From Miscanthus floridulus (lineage: Eukaryota; Streptophyta; Magnoliopsida; Poales; Poaceae): DNA of 64,000 nt. Shown one piece after another: positions 34,839-47,659 of the stretch. A program made the translations under genes and the position numbers. The notes beneath the pieces are model-generated. The model searched no databases, was not told the DNA's origin, and saw nothing but the letters and a program-made list of their open reading frames with translations. The first letter of the stretch is position 1, and every line of letters starts with the position of its first letter. The stretch lies in contig NC_089591.1 of the NCBI RefSeq assembly GCF_019320115.1, positions 23,538,502 through 23,602,501 of the forward strand, in the 5' to 3' direction.

Positions 34839-35072
34839 GGATGCCACCAGGAACCCACGCGCTAGCTTTCTTGCGATTGAAATTGGTGGGAAAGATGGAT
34901 GGTTGGATGAACAGAAGAGATGTGGATGAGCACGAAAGTGGATTTGGCTTGGGAAATTTGAGACTTTTGGTGGAGAAACCTACTCGAAGCCCAAGATTTT
35001 TGTCTAGGTCTCGAGACCGCTCTAAGACGCCCAAGCTACATGGGAAGCTTTACGACCAGAGACCATTCCCTG

Positions 35073-35406
35073 ATTTTGTTTGGTTGCACATGGTAAAGGT
35101 AATGAATACCAAAGTGGTGAGACAGGAAATTGTTGCCACATGTAGTATGTTCTTCCTCGAAACAGGAAATTGTGACAATGGTTTCTACTCCTATTTTTTG
35201 TTGGACATGGTACATATATTTGGGCATGAACAGCGGTCACAAAAGTCTGAATGACGTGTTGCTTGATGTCGCATTTTGTTTGTGCACTACTACCTTCAGT
35301 GCTGTTGTAGAAGTGCTGCTCTATGACTGGTTACCGGAGAATCACTAGTGACTAATGTCTAGCTCAACCGAGCACGGTGGCAACTGAAAAAAAATAAAAT
35401 GGAGTA
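35073..35406. other. Intergenic sequence, no recognised feature
   Basis: Flanking DNA between the LINE 5' end and the MITE at 35407. An imperfect GACAGGAAATTGT / AACAGGAAATTGT direct repeat occurs near 35120 and 35160. Confidence 0.4.
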
Positions 35407-35748
35407 CTCCATCTATCTTGTGCTACCTCTGTTCCAAACTATAAGACATTTTTATATTTGCACATACATTCTTTTTACTATGTATCTAACTTAGTGTAAA
35501 AAACTATATATCTCAAAAAATCAAAGCTTGCATATCTTGTAATATAGTGCATTTTAGAGATTTTAGAACAAACTAAAAGAGACAGTGTTTTCCACGAACA
35601 AACAAATAGGTTTAATTTTTATATATGGGTTACGTGTATAACCTGTATTGCATCTCTAATTTAATAAAACTATCACTTCCTCTAAAATATTTTATATTTA
35701 GTTATAGTTTTTGAATGTGTCAATGCGCTGTACTAGGCGTGGAGGGAG
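35407..35748. mobile_element. Stowaway-like MITE (about 342 bp)
   Basis: Left end CTCCATCTATC and right end GGAGGGAG, each bordered by TA. Just inside the left end is TACCTCTGTTCCAAACTATAA, a typical Stowaway terminus, so the left border could be at 35425 instead or two elements may be nested. No coding capacity. Confidence 0.55.
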
Positions 35749-35852
35749 TAGATCTCTAATTTATGATCATGATGAAGACGGGTTTTCTTTCAGCAACGAT
35801 GACACAATGGACTATCGAGCCATTATTGTACAGTGAGTTCTCAGTACATAAA

Positions 35853-37014
35853 TGTCGGGGTACATAACCGGGGTACCCCTGGACGCGGATAGGAGAGTCA
35901 CTAAGGACGACCTAGCTAGCCATAGCCTAGCAGAATCATGGCCTGTCTCAACCTCTCTCCCCCAAGACGTACTAGGCCCACCTCGACCTCTCCCGCCTCA
36001 CAACCATGCACCATGTGGTGGCCTCGATCACCTCCTCCCTTAGCCACTAAGAAAGGAGCGAGAGATGGTGGACGCATTATGTACACATGCCCAGATGGGA
36101 CGCGCACGCGCACTTCATCGAGTATGGGAAGGACAACCACCCCGTAAGGCCGCCAGGCCTTGGAACAGAGCGTCATCTTGGGCAGCACTCCAATGACAGA
36201 CAAGACAATACCAGGACTCGACTACGTCATCCCACGTGGCTCTTCACCACCCAAATCGTGTCCAACCTGATCGGCAGGCGTACGATCTTACCCACTATGG
36301 TATGGAAATCACGACTGGGTGCCAACCCCTCACAAACCATCCACATCTAATGCCCCCCAACCCGGCCATGAGAGGTCAGGGTAACGGGGCCATGACCTAG
36401 AGAGAAGGCAACCTGCGATGGACAACCACTCTCCCCGTATGATGACATCACGACTTCTTCCTGAAGAAATGGATGCCATGACGAAGGCCACGGCGATCAC
36501 GATGGGCCCATGCCATATAGGGGAGTTGGCAAACAACCACCACTCCCGTGGCACCCCCACGGTCGGAACGATGCTGCCACCATACGCCATGCCTTGGCGT
36601 AAGGAGCAAGCTCACGATGACCATGCCCGGACATGGTAACAAGACCGACAGGATTGCCGACCAAGCTTACTAGCTTCTCCCTCCCTCGGGCTCCTGGCCA
36701 CTCGGGCTAAGAAACCCTACTTTTCTGCATGTAACCTAGCCCCCGTGGCTATATAAGGGGAGCCAGGCCATCTTCCCAGTTAATTGATTTCCCCTTCCTC
36801 CAATCCTTTCTACCTGTAGAACCCTAACTTGCATACCCTCTATTGTAAGCCGTTTGGAGCACTTTGACATTGAGGAACACGTACTCACAGTCTTCGGTAC
36901 TGGATGTAGGGCTTCATCCCAAACCAGTATAATTTCTGTATCCTAAGTGCTAGCAATCGAATCCCTTGAGCAACGTGGCGCTAAATTTACATGTCGGTTC
37001 TCAAAACACCGACA
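35853..37014 (+). repeat. Solo LTR I (1162 bp)
   Basis: Starts TGTCGGGGTACATAACC and ends CTCAAAACACCGACA, with perfect 5-bp target duplication ATAAA (35848-35852 and 37015-37019). Same family as solo LTR G, opposite orientation. It contains TATATAAG at 36750-36757. No internal coding region adjoins it. Confidence 0.93.
36750..36757 (+). promoter_or_regulatory. TATA box of solo LTR I
   Basis: TATATAAG followed by GGGAGCC, about 260 bp before the LTR end. The matching stretch is deleted in the related LTR G. Confidence 0.6.
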
Positions 37015-37185
37015 ATAAAATGGAGGAAACAGAGAAGATGCAATGCCATAAGTTGTTTCATATTTTTGTTGTCATAAAAATTGGCATGCATGAGTCATCT
37101 TGACCGAGGACGCTGCAACAACTTGGTACATTCTGTTTTGATAAAAAAGCTTGACTTGACCATGCGACCACATCCACATCGATAC

Positions 37186-38993
37186 TGTTTACACCAAAAT
37201 GTGGAGAGAAAAACGCAGGAACTCGGAGCTTCCAAAATCATGCCAATCAAGCAATCGATTGCATAAAGATCGATATCAGCTGATTCAGATACGACTCTAG
37301 AATCGGATCTCTTTGGATGATGTCAGTAGATAGTGATGATGAGCTATGGTTGGCGCCAGGAAATTACATATCAGACTCTACAAAAAGGGAAAGATTAGTG
37401 TCCAATTTATCTTAAATTAGGAATGTTTTCTTCTATACCGAAGATTGTAATGAGTCGTGCTCAAGTAGGATTCATGTTTAGGCTCCGGGTATAAATATTG
37501 GATCCCGGCTATTGTAAAGAATACACAATCAATCAAATACAAGTTACTTACTTTTTTTAGCTCCGGCCACCCCTTAGGAGTAGGTGTAGAGTAGATCTCG
37601 GTGAGTTCTTCAGCGAGCATGGCTGCATCGGTCCGACTGACCTTTGGCTTGTCTGTAAGTATCGTCATGGCTTATACTTCTGTTCATACGGCTACATTGA
37701 TCCGGTCGACCTCCACTGCGACTCTGGTATAAGCTAGTTATCGAATCTTGTTTAGTTCAAGTACGGCTGCATCGATCCGGTCGACCTCCACTGCTCGAAC
37801 TAGATTAAGGTCAAGTTATCGGCTCTATCTAAGGGTGGCGTCCTTCAGATAGATTCATTAAGTTACCGATATTGCTTATTGCTTTCATTGCTTATTTAAT
37901 TACAACAATATCATTTTGCCCGATTGGGATTGATCTAGATCGGCCTTATATCCTGTTTAACCCCATTGTTTGTTAATCTAAACTGATCTAATCTATATCT
38001 TAAATGATGAGTTATGTTTTATCGGCTGTTTTATGTCAATCTTGATCATGCATAGTGTGCGGTTAAGGCATGTCTAGTCTTGAATAGATCTATTGGCTAA
38101 CAAAAACCGTTCCATGCCCGTTATCATGGCCTGTGTGATTCTGCCTCACACCCCACTATTAGCACCGTGGAGTGAGGATCGTTATTTGGTAGATCTGTTC
38201 CTGATAGAGCATGACCTTAACTATGCGCTATGCCTGAATCGACTGTTTTAGCCGATATCGAGTGCTTTCACATATGCAGTTCACGCCATGAGACCGTTGA
38301 AGTAAAGATAGGTTGAAAGATGTGTTAGCCCCATGATCTTATTATTGAATTACGACCTGCGTGATTCTGCCTCACACCCCACTGATATTAGTAATAAGTT
38401 AGGGTCATCGAATTTATCGCTATTTTTATGGCCTGCATGATTCTGCCTCATGCCCCACTGGTCATAACGATAGATGAGATATAATATGTTCATTAGATTT
38501 ATCTCTATTAAATGGTTAAATGATGATAAGCTGCTTCTTTTATATAAAAAGGGATTAGGTTACTTGCAGTCATTGGCTTAGCAAAAACTGATTATTGTTG
38601 GCATTCTATTGCCATTGATTAATATTTGTCTAAATAACAAGATTCATCCTGAATGATAACTGATTTTCCTTCCATAACTCCATGACCCTTTAACTGATTT
38701 ATTCTTATGTGTATGCTAGAATCGACTATTTAGTCGATCTCCTTCCACATCGGCTCTTAGAGCCACACATTCGGGACTGTCTGGCAACACCGGTATGTTC
38801 TACCATAAATTACTGATTAGCTTTCTCTCCTTGTCAATTATAGGGTCAAATGGACTGGCACATCTTGGGAGGAGTACGCAGGATCGGTAATCCCTACACT
38901 GAAGCTAGGCGGATCTCTAGCTCCATCGAGCAGACCCTTCTAGCTTGCTCATGTGCCCTTGGCATGGGACAAAATTTCATGCCAACACATGTT
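37186..38993 (+). repeat. 5' LTR of element E, borders approximate
   Basis: Holds two kinds of internal repeats: GATCCGGTCGACCTCCACTG near 37699 and 37776, and a 27-28-bp motif containing GATTCTGCCTCACACCCCACT near 38131, 38356 and 38432. A TATAAATA lies near 37490. The right border is set from the primer-site-like sequence and could be some bases off. Confidence 0.5.
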
Positions 38994-39025
38994 TCTGGCA
39001 TGCCTGGTGGGACCCCACAATCATC

Positions 39026-42000
39026 ATGGCGGTTTATAACAACAACGACATCCTTATGGTACATTACGAAGACTTACCTGATAGAGATAAAGATATCATT
39101 AGTAAAGCTATAGAAGAATTTCAGAACAAGTGTTTGTTATCCTATACCAAAACACGTAACAATACAATTATTCAAAAATATCCACTACCTATAGTTCTGT
39201 TACATGGGCAGACAGATGCAGATGAGACTACAAACAGACATTTCTTCACAAAGGCTATGAACAAGCCTGTTCATGATGCTATATCTAACCATAATGAAAT
39301 TTTCTTGAACACATTCCATAACACCATGAAAGAGGTGTTTTATGGGTTTCTAGTTGATCAGGTTGGACTGGCTTATTACAACATTCCACATCCATCGACT
39401 CAAGGGACTAATCAAACCAGTACTAGCCATCAAGAAGCAGCACCAGCTAGTAATGATGATGTCCAGGCAGTTCAGAGTTCATTTGAATAAGCTCAAGGTG
39501 TTACTACAAATCAGATACAGTATAATTCCAGATTGTCAGTGCAGCATGTGCAACAGCCGGCGGGGTCAGATCAGAACTAGGTGATTAATTTTGGCACATT
39601 AGGCCACATACCGTCGTCGGCTCAAAAAATAGCACCATCAATTCAAAGGATCTGTAGAGATGTAGATCCTAATGTCTATAACCAGAGACTTTAAGCAGCA
39701 AACCAGCAAAGGACCCAACAGATAGCGATTCCACAGGGGTATCATTATGGCACAGATTATAACACCCTTCATATGATTCCGAATCCAGGGTATCAAGGCA
39801 CATGGGATTTCAATTCACAGATAGGTCAGCAAGTACAGAGAAATCCAAATTCACATGCTGACGAGTTGTTGCTAAAGGTGACCGAGATGATGAAGAATTA
39901 GTTCGGTCTGAAGCCAAAAGGATTGACCTTCTCATACAAACGCCCATATCCAAAATGGTATGATTTGGTCACTCTTCCTACAAATTACAGGCTCCCAGAG
40001 TTTGCTAAGTTCACTGGCCAAGACAGCACAAGCACAATAGAATATGTCCGTCAGTATCTTACACAGTTGGACGAAGCATCCGTTGAAGAGGCCCATCGAG
40101 TTTGTTTCTTCTCCTTGTCCCTGTCAGGACCAGCCTTCACTTGATTTTCATCACTACCAGTCAACTCCATTGCCAATTAGGATGACCTGGAGAAGCAATT
40201 TCATACATATTTTTATACTAGGACTAGAGAAAAGAAGATTATCAATTTGACAACTATAAGGCAGAAAACTAACGAATTGGGCACTGAGTTTCTTCAAAGG
40301 TTCTGAGAGACTAGGAATTTGTGCTTCTCATTAAATTTGGCTGATGATCAACTAGCTGCTTTGGCCATTCAAGGAATGCTACCAATGTGGAAAGAAAAGC
40401 TGCTGGGACAAGAATTTGACAACTTAGGTCAATTGACTCAATGAGTGGTGGCGCTCAATAGCCAATTCCAGAGTATGTGTAGAGATACCCAATTCCAGAA
40501 GAGCACCACAGTGGCCGAAGCTTATAATCCATAATCAGTCGATGACGGCTATGAAGATGAAGAAGAAGATGTTGCCGTAGCTAAATGGAATTGGGGCAAA
40601 AAGATAGTAATGGTACCAAATCCTTAGGGAAGAGGAGTCGAGGAGAGCTATGACTTTGATGTTATAAAATCAGACAAGCTCTTCGATTTCTTGCTTGAGA
40701 AGGGACAGATCAAGCTACCCAATAATCATGTTATGTTGCCCCCTGATCAGTTGAAGAATAAGAAGTTCTGCAAGTTCCATAACACCACTTCTCATTCCAC
40801 TAATGAATGCTGAATTTTTTGGCAGCATATACTGAGGGCTATTCAGTAAGGAAGACTCAAATTTGATACGCCTTGAAAAATGAAAATTCATGATAGTCCT
40901 TTCCTAGGAGATCAAAACATGGTCGATACTAGGCTACCTAAAGGAAAGACTAAGGTCCTAACATCAACCAAATCAAGAGAAGCTAGAACAGTCGATCTCG
41001 AGAAGCAAATATTGGCTGATGAATACAAAGAAATTAGAAGACATCGCGACAAGCAAAAGAGCCGATATGAGCTGGGAGAAACATCAAAAGAAGGGGCAAC
41101 AAAGCCGCGAGTTACATCTCAAATTATGTTGAATAAATGGCAGCAACAGAAGGAAAATGATTATCAGCGTTAGTTAGAAAAGCAAGAATACCAGCGTCAA
41201 CATGAAAAAGAGAGGTATGAAAGAAAGTAAGCTGAATTGTATTGGAATTATCCTTTCTTCAGACATTGCTAGAACGAAGGTTTGAAGTTGCCTACCATGA
41301 ATAACTATCCAAAGTGCAGTGATCAGTATTGGGAGTTTAGGCAATCTCAAGCCAATTGTCGGTTTATCCATGCTCAAGATGCATATCATCATGGTAACAT
41401 GGATCGACGCTTAAAAAATAGAAGTGTTCATAATTGGCTTGGAAAGAGAGTTGTCGATCAAGACTGGGCTGATTATGAAGAAGAAGGCAACGATAGAAAA
41501 TATGTTTGGCAGGAAGGCCAATGGTGTCTAGGAGGTTTGATAGGAAGCCAGAAGAGAATGGTGCAATGCCTAAGGAATAAAGAGTTACAACAGGCTCAGG
41601 CATCCGGTAAACTTCAAGTATGGCATGCTAAGCAAACAGTCGATAGAAGGCAATCATCGACTAATATTCAAATGGCTTTTCTATTGCCATCAGAGTTCAG
41701 AGCTCCGACAAATCAAAAAGTTTATTCAGATTTTGATGAATCGGAGTATGAAGAGATAGTTGCCAAGCCGACGGTTATACAACAGGCGATATTCGATAAA
41801 CTAGTCAAGCATCGGCACTTAAAGGCTTTATATGTAAAAGGTTTGGTTGATGGGAAGCTAATGAACAAGATGTTGGTGGACGGAGGTGCTTCTGTCAATC
41901 TCATGCCTTACACCACTTTTCGTAAGCTTGGCAAAGGACTAGAAGATCTGATTGAGACTGACATGATGCTTAAGGACTTTGGGGGTAATGCGTCTAAGAC

Positions 42001-42128
42001 CCGAGGGGCAATGAACGTCAAACTAACAATCAGGAGTAAGACTCTGCTCATCACATTCTTCGTCATCGATGGAAAAGGGTCGTATAGTTTGCTCCTTGGT
42101 CATGATAGGATTCATGCGAACTATTGTG
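39026..42128 (+). pseudogene. Gag-protease of Tat-type gypsy element E, multiple stops
   Basis: ATG at 39026 gives an open 154-codon N-terminus (MAVYNNNDILMVHYEDL) to 39490. Gag continues with stops: RPYPKWYDLVTLPTNYRLPE near 39945, retrotransposon-gag block (FCKFHNTTSHSTNEC, a zinc-finger-like motif, near 40770). An open 280-codon stretch from 41282 contains the aspartic protease with MLVDGGASVNLMPYTTFRKL, catalytic Asp near 41880, and YSLLLGHDRIHANYC before D cuts in. DGGA in place of DTG/DSG is usual for the Tat lineage as I know it. About ten in-frame stops, most explicable as C-to-T or G-to-A changes (Gln, Arg or Trp codons). Confidence 0.85.
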
Positions 42129-45100
42129 TGTAACACCCTAGGTGTTAGCCTTGCATAACTTGACTTGCATAGCATGAGCATGATCATCAAGCATTCATAT
42201 ATAAGCATTTACACTTGAAACATTTGATTGAAACATATGCAACATTTCTTATTATTTCATGTTTCCATGTGTATATACATATGATCATGAGTGTATACAG
42301 GTAATTGGTTGATATGAGTCACAAAAGCATATTAGCAACACTTAGGTTAGCAAAGAGAACATGGTTCATGGGTTGACCTAGATAGCCCTATGTGTGACTA
42401 ATACATGAAATGATGGTGTGACCTTGCAATTAGCTTAAACATGTTTAGAGTATCATTATGAACAACTTTGATATTCATGGTTAGGGGTAAATAGGTCATT
42501 AAGCCCTAGTTTGAAGGTATACCATCATTTAAATGTGACATGTTTGACCAAGTTTGAACTATATGCTAGAGACCTTGCATGGAGGTGGTCACTAAAGCAA
42601 AGTTGTAGTGTTTGGCAAGAGGAACAACTTTGATTTTTGGGTCATTGACTGATTTAGCTCCTAACATGCTTGAATTAGGCTCACAAAAATCAGCAAATCC
42701 ACATTTTCAACACTTAGCAATTTTCGCTAAGTCTCTTGCAACCGACAGACTAACAAGCCGACTTTGGGGATGATGTAACTCAATTTTGGTTGCGAATTAG
42801 CACATGATTCTTTAAGAACAAATGGAGCTGGTACATAGGTCTACAAAAGTCGTTTAGGTCATTTGCACTATGGAGCTACGGTTTAGCAGTTAAATCGTTG
42901 TCAATTCGCGCTGTCAGGCTTGCATCACGGTTTCTGAATGAACTGAATGACGCCGATTCAGTGGCCGACACCGGCAGACCTTGCGCGCCGCGTGGAGGCA
43001 GGCATGGCCATGCATCACCGGCGCCCTGCCCTGTGCGACCAAGCTAGGCCAGCACGCGCCTTAACATCCCCAGCACCCGCCCGCACTGAGCCGCGCTCGC
43101 CATTTGCATTTCCTCGGCCTCCTTCGCTGTGGCAGCAGCCGTAGCACCGAGCGCCCGCCGCCGTTGCCATCACCGGCGCCAGCTCGCCCTCACCACTCCT
43201 CCATCACCACAGCCTCCCCGCCATGCTCGCACCGTCCCACTGCACCTGCTTTGCTTGCTGTAACCGCACGGTAAGCCTCCTTGCCACGCACAGTCATCGC
43301 CATTGCTCTGCCGCTACCCTCCATCGCCGTGGTCCGGCCAAATCCGACCACCGTATGCCACGATAGAGCGTGCAATAGGTGCACCGTAGTTCGTTGGTGC
43401 TCGTTCGCGCCTTAGTTGGAACCGCCGTGGTCACCACCAACATAACGCCGATTGTCCAGCTCCGCCGAGCCACCATGGCCACCGTCATCATCGTTAGCGC
43501 TAGCAAGAGGCCCCACCAAGTAGCTCAATCGATGCGCTAGGTCACGAGGGTCATGTCGTGTTGGTGTCATCGCTGGCGAAGCTCGCCGTCGATGAGTCGT
43601 GGCCGCGCCATGTCGCGCAGCGCTGCTGCTCTACTTCTGTGTCACTGACGCATGGGGTCCACTGTCAGGCGGGACCTAGCTGTCAGCGACTGGTGAAAGT
43701 AGGATAGGTCATTTATTTATAGTTTTGGTACAATCTTTGAAATTTGATAAGTTGGGCTATGTAGCTTCAAAAATTATGAAATAGATTTGGTAGTGTTCCT
43801 TAGGAAGTGTAGTATTTAGGAAAAATATAATCTTGACACTTGCAGTAGAATTTTTGGAAGATTTAAATTAAAACTTGAAATGTGTTTTTGAATGCATGCA
43901 AACTTGTTTATTTTATATCTAGAGTTCCTGTGCTCTAAAAATTATGAATTTTTTATGGTAAGCTATTCTTGACATGTATGAGCTCTGGTAAACATTTGAG
44001 GATCAGTGCATGTATAGATTTGTAGTTATAGATTTTTCTTTTATAAATAGGTAATCCTTGTATGAATTTTTATAAATTATTTACGAATCCAATATTCATG
44101 AAATTTGTTGGAGGTTATCCCAGTACCATATGGATGCTAAGAAAAATATAACATCTGTTGCTTGACACTTTTCACTAGGGTTTTCTAATTATGCTATTTC
44201 AAGCCTTTCTGCCTTGTCATTTTTATATAGAATGTTCTACTTGGTAAAATTGCATGAAACATTTACAGTAGTCTTTTGGTAGCATTAGTAAGGCACTGTA
44301 AATTTTTGAGAATTTATGACACACATTTAGTATAGGTTTATTATTTAACCTAAGTATCTAAATAAAATGATAAAGGCATTTAAATAAATATTTTGGGCTT
44401 CACCATTATGTTTTCTTGAGTGTATTTGGTATGCTTGCACTGTTGGTAGACTTTGTGTTGTAAAAATTTGAATACTTATATGAAGTAGATGTATTGTTGC
44501 TTTATAATTCGAATTGAGCGGGTTTTCAGACAGATTTGGTAGTTTGGTATGTTGCATGGTGACAATGGTGTTTGCGGTAAAAATAGTTAATAACAATGTT
44601 GTAGAAAACTTCTTCATGTATCTTGTGTTAAAATTTCAGGACCATAGGCTAGAGGGTTTAGGAGTTATGGCTGTTCAAAGTTAGTGTTTCCGAATTGCTT
44701 GCTCTCTGAAATTTCTGGACAGCATTGGGTTGCTTGTCTGTTTTGGTTAAGATAAATTGTGAATTAGCTTTTCGTGATTAAATAAGAGTTGTAGGCAATT
44801 TTATAAGATTTCCAGAAAGTACAAGATCACCATATTTGGATAAGTAGAACTATAGTTATGAGTAAAATGAGTAGCTGCTGTTTTGTAGTGTGGTACATGA
44901 ATTGTTGAAGTAGTTAATTAAATATTCAAGAAGAGATATGCACATACTCAGTAAAACACAATGCACTTGTTATTACTTCAGCACCATGATGTTAAGAGTA
45001 CTTACAAGAGTGCATTCATCACGTATCATCATATTATACTTGTCGGCATGCATACATTCGCAATATCTTATGCCATATTCATGCATCTAGGATCGGAGGA

Positions 45101-46723
45101 AGAAATAACGTTGCTGGAGTTCGACAAAGTAGAGGAAGAGGACCACCAGGAGAATCCTCAAGCCGTAGCTCCCGAAGGCGAGGAGCAGAACCCTGAAGAG
45201 CTTCTGGAGTGTCCTGATCACCGCCCCACGTCCTTTCTGAAAGGCAAGCCCCGGAGGATTTTAAGTCTTCCAGTATTTTACAAATGATTACTTAAGTCCT
45301 TATGATTGATGCATTAGGTTATAAGAGTTGAATGGAACCACTTGATGCATATAAATTCCTTGTCTAGATATATACACCGTTAACCCTATGTAGGTCCAGA
45401 ATCGAATATATGCTTAGCCATGCTTAGATCGGTAGAAGTCGGGTGATTTCCTGTCACCTACGAGATATAGGTGGGTACCGGAGCACGGTTGGCTATATTT
45501 TCTATCGTGGAACAGAACCATGGGGTGATGTAAATTGAGGCCGGGTGGAGTCTATGCGTAGGTTGACTCATGTGATTCCATCTGTGTCGATTAAGGACCG
45601 TACCATTGTTGGCGCTTCTGACAAGATTGAACGCATGCCTATCACTTAGCTGGCCAGATAACTCATTCCGACCACGAAGCCAAGTAGCTCAACTCAGGCC
45701 AGGCCCTGTTCTGTTGTGCGCTCCTTGTAGGGAACCAAACTGAGCCCAAGGGTAGGGTAGTCCTGAACGTCCTGACATTTGGTGTTCCCGATTGTGCGGC
45801 GCGGTATGAACCTGCGAAATGTGTACCTGAGTTGTACCAAAGGTGACCTAAGGCGACTAATGATCTAGTCTGCTGGGGTTTGTGTTAGGAATAAATTCCC
45901 AGCTGGTTGAAATCGATTCGAATTGCCGTTTCTCCCGGATAGTGAGAAACTTGGCTAGTCCCACCATCGTAGTAACTGTGTTATGGAACGTGATGGTTCG
46001 AATGAATATGGAATTACAATACCGGCTATGGTTACTATTGTATGCTTCTAAAATGATATACCACATGTTTGGCATAGGTTAGTTGCTAATTTAGAGATGG
46101 ATAGTTATAATTAATTTGATAACAGAATCATAATTGTATAACTGAGTTAATCGCTTTTATGCAAAATGTGGTCAAGCTATCTCCACTTATACAGCCTTGC
46201 ATGATCCTTGGAGTCGTTTTATTTCTAGTTTATGATGGGTAAGTCTAGCTGAGTACCTTCTCGTACTCAGGGTTTTATTTCCCATTGTTGCAGATGGCAC
46301 TGTGTATCATGGTTATTGCAAGAGTTGCTTCTATCCCGCTGTGGATGAGGAGTAAGCCTTGGGTAGGCTTCTTTATTAATCCCTCTACTTGCTTTTGTGG
46401 ACTGTGATCCTATTTCGGCACTGCACTAAACTATGTTGGAAACTTTACTTTCAAACTTAATTTGCTTCCGCTTTTATCTATCAAAGTCGATTTGTAATAA
46501 CTTGGTTTCATACTCTGATGATGAAAAATGTATCTGCGAACTTTATGTAATATGTGACATGTATGTTGAATCATGTACGGTCTTGGTTGTTGTAAATCAT
46601 TTATCGAGACCTGTCGTGGTACTCGATGGACTACCGGGTTTATATGGGTTCAAGTATGACAGTGCGACCGCTTGCGGGCTACCATTGTACTTATACTCTT
46701 ATAAATTAGTCGGTTCTATGATA
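42129..46723 (+). repeat. 5' LTR of element D (4595 bp)
   Basis: TGTAACACCCTAGGTGTTAGCC to GTCGGTTCTATGATA. Its reverse complement aligns along much of its length with the LTRs of element C and with solo LTR F (for example CACTATCCGGGAGA in C, near 48437). The terminal TGACA of the family reads TGATA here. Confidence 0.85.
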
Positions 46724-46725
46724 GC

Positions 46726-46737
46726 TAGTATCAGAGC
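46726..46737 (+). other. Primer-binding site of element D
   Basis: TAGTATCAGAGC, one change from the tRNA-Met site TGGTATCAGAGC, two bases after the LTR. Confidence 0.8.
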
Positions 46738-47476
46738 AAGATTCAACGTTAATTGTCACATGAGTATTTAAAACAAAAGTTTTTGTTTTCCAAAACCTTT
46801 TCTAGCAACTAATAGCTATATAAATAGGCATTTGAAATCTAAAGTGTGCCAATGATCACTTTCCTTATGCCCAAATTAAGGACTATTAGGTGGCTATTTA
46901 AGTACTAACATGAGGGTTTTTACTTCGTCGTCCATATGGCGTGCTATTGTATGGATGCCATTCACTTGAGTGGTAATGTATGGATCAAATGCCTCTACGC
47001 TAAGGTAAGATGATGAGTGGCATGACCGCAAGATGTGAGCATGCGGTCGGGGACAATTAGCTTTGGTACGGCTATGTATGCATGCTTGCATGTGTATGTG
47101 GTGCGTATTTAATTGTGGGTTTAAATTGTTATCGGGTAGCTTAATACGGAAGTATATGTATGGGTATACATATATGGAAGTATTTAAATTTACATTCTGC
47201 ATATTTCATTATGGGTTTGGGCTGAAATAAAATTCTTATGCAGGTACACTAACAATGAAACATGTAGCTCGACTAGTTATGCTATATATGAGAGAACGTA
47301 TGTATGCCACCGTGTCTACCGTTAGAAACAATTTTTCCTAAGTTTGTGAGGAAGTACGGAACAAGCATGCATCATGATAATTAGCATTCAAATAATTACA
47401 TTGTTCCTCCCCTTATAAATTTCTTACTCGATTATGTAGCTCTTATCCATTATGGTCTTGTCTCACAAAGTTGTAC
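46738..47476 (+). other. Leader of element D between primer site and extra ORF
   Basis: AT-rich, no conserved ORF. Much of it matches, in reverse, the leader of element C (about 56600-57260), including GAGAGAACGTATGTATGCCACC and GGTACACTAACAATGAAACA. Confidence 0.6.
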
Positions 47477-47659
47477 ATGTTGATGGTACAGATGGCAGCA
47501 CTAGTTGGATGTGAGAATTTCCTGATGGTTTTTGGAACACCTACCCTATTGTGGAGAGTTCTGCACTTTGCGGGGTACCATGAACCGCCCCTTTATCATT
47601 GGATTGAAGAGTACTTGGAAGGACAGCCATGGTACGAGGTGCGGATCACTATACCAGCC
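47477..47659 (+). pseudogene. Extra ORF of element D upstream of gag, 5' piece
   Basis: Open from ATG 47477 to the insertion point of element C at 47659, about 61 codons. Residues include FGTPTLLWRVLHF and WIEEYLEGQPWYEVRITIP, Trp- and Tyr-rich and not gag-like. The preceding GGTACAG before ATG 47492 could be a splice acceptor, so the true start may be that second ATG. The frame continues without a shift at 61424 when element C and one CAGCC are left out. I do not recognise a domain; similar reading frames occur upstream of gag in some grass gypsy elements as far as I recall (called orf0 in the rice RIRE3/RIRE8 group). Confidence 0.6.

Larger units (their letters stand above)
23027..35062 (-). 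mobile_element. Near full-length L1-type LINE, split by nested insertions
   Basis: Read on the - strand: 5' UTR-like sequence, ORF1 from 34838, ORF2 endonuclease from 33847, then a break at 33753 where a composite insertion (25426-33752) intervenes. The endonuclease resumes at 25425, RT follows, and the element ends in about 43 A (plus-strand T run near 23027-23069). AGGAT is present on both sides of the composite insertion (25421-25425 and 33753-33757), so removing it restores a continuous endonuclease reading. A possible target duplication ATTCCCTG flanks the whole element (23019-23026 and about 35065-35072). Without insertions the LINE is about 3.4 kb, because the 3' third of ORF2 is missing. 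Confidence 0.8.
37186..42128 (+). mobile_element. Ty3/gypsy element E, Tat-type, 5' part
   Basis: An LTR-like stretch beginning TGTTTACACCAAAATGTGG, a primer-site-like TGGCATGCCTGGTGGGACC at 38996-39014, then gag and protease on the + strand. At 42128 the protease is interrupted by element D. The remaining pol and 3' LTR are outside the window. A GATAC at 37181-37185 would be the left target duplication but the right copy cannot be seen. Confidence 0.8.

Noticed and set aside
38129..38460. CRISPR-like spaced repeats
   Set aside because: Only three imperfect copies with unequal spacing inside a plant LTR.
44961..45287. 108-codon frame with acidic composition
   Set aside because: Inside the LTR of element D; reverse-complement relatives in element C LTRs carry the same stretch (49073-49369), so it is LTR sequence with a chance frame, though its repeated occurrence may merit a look at family level.
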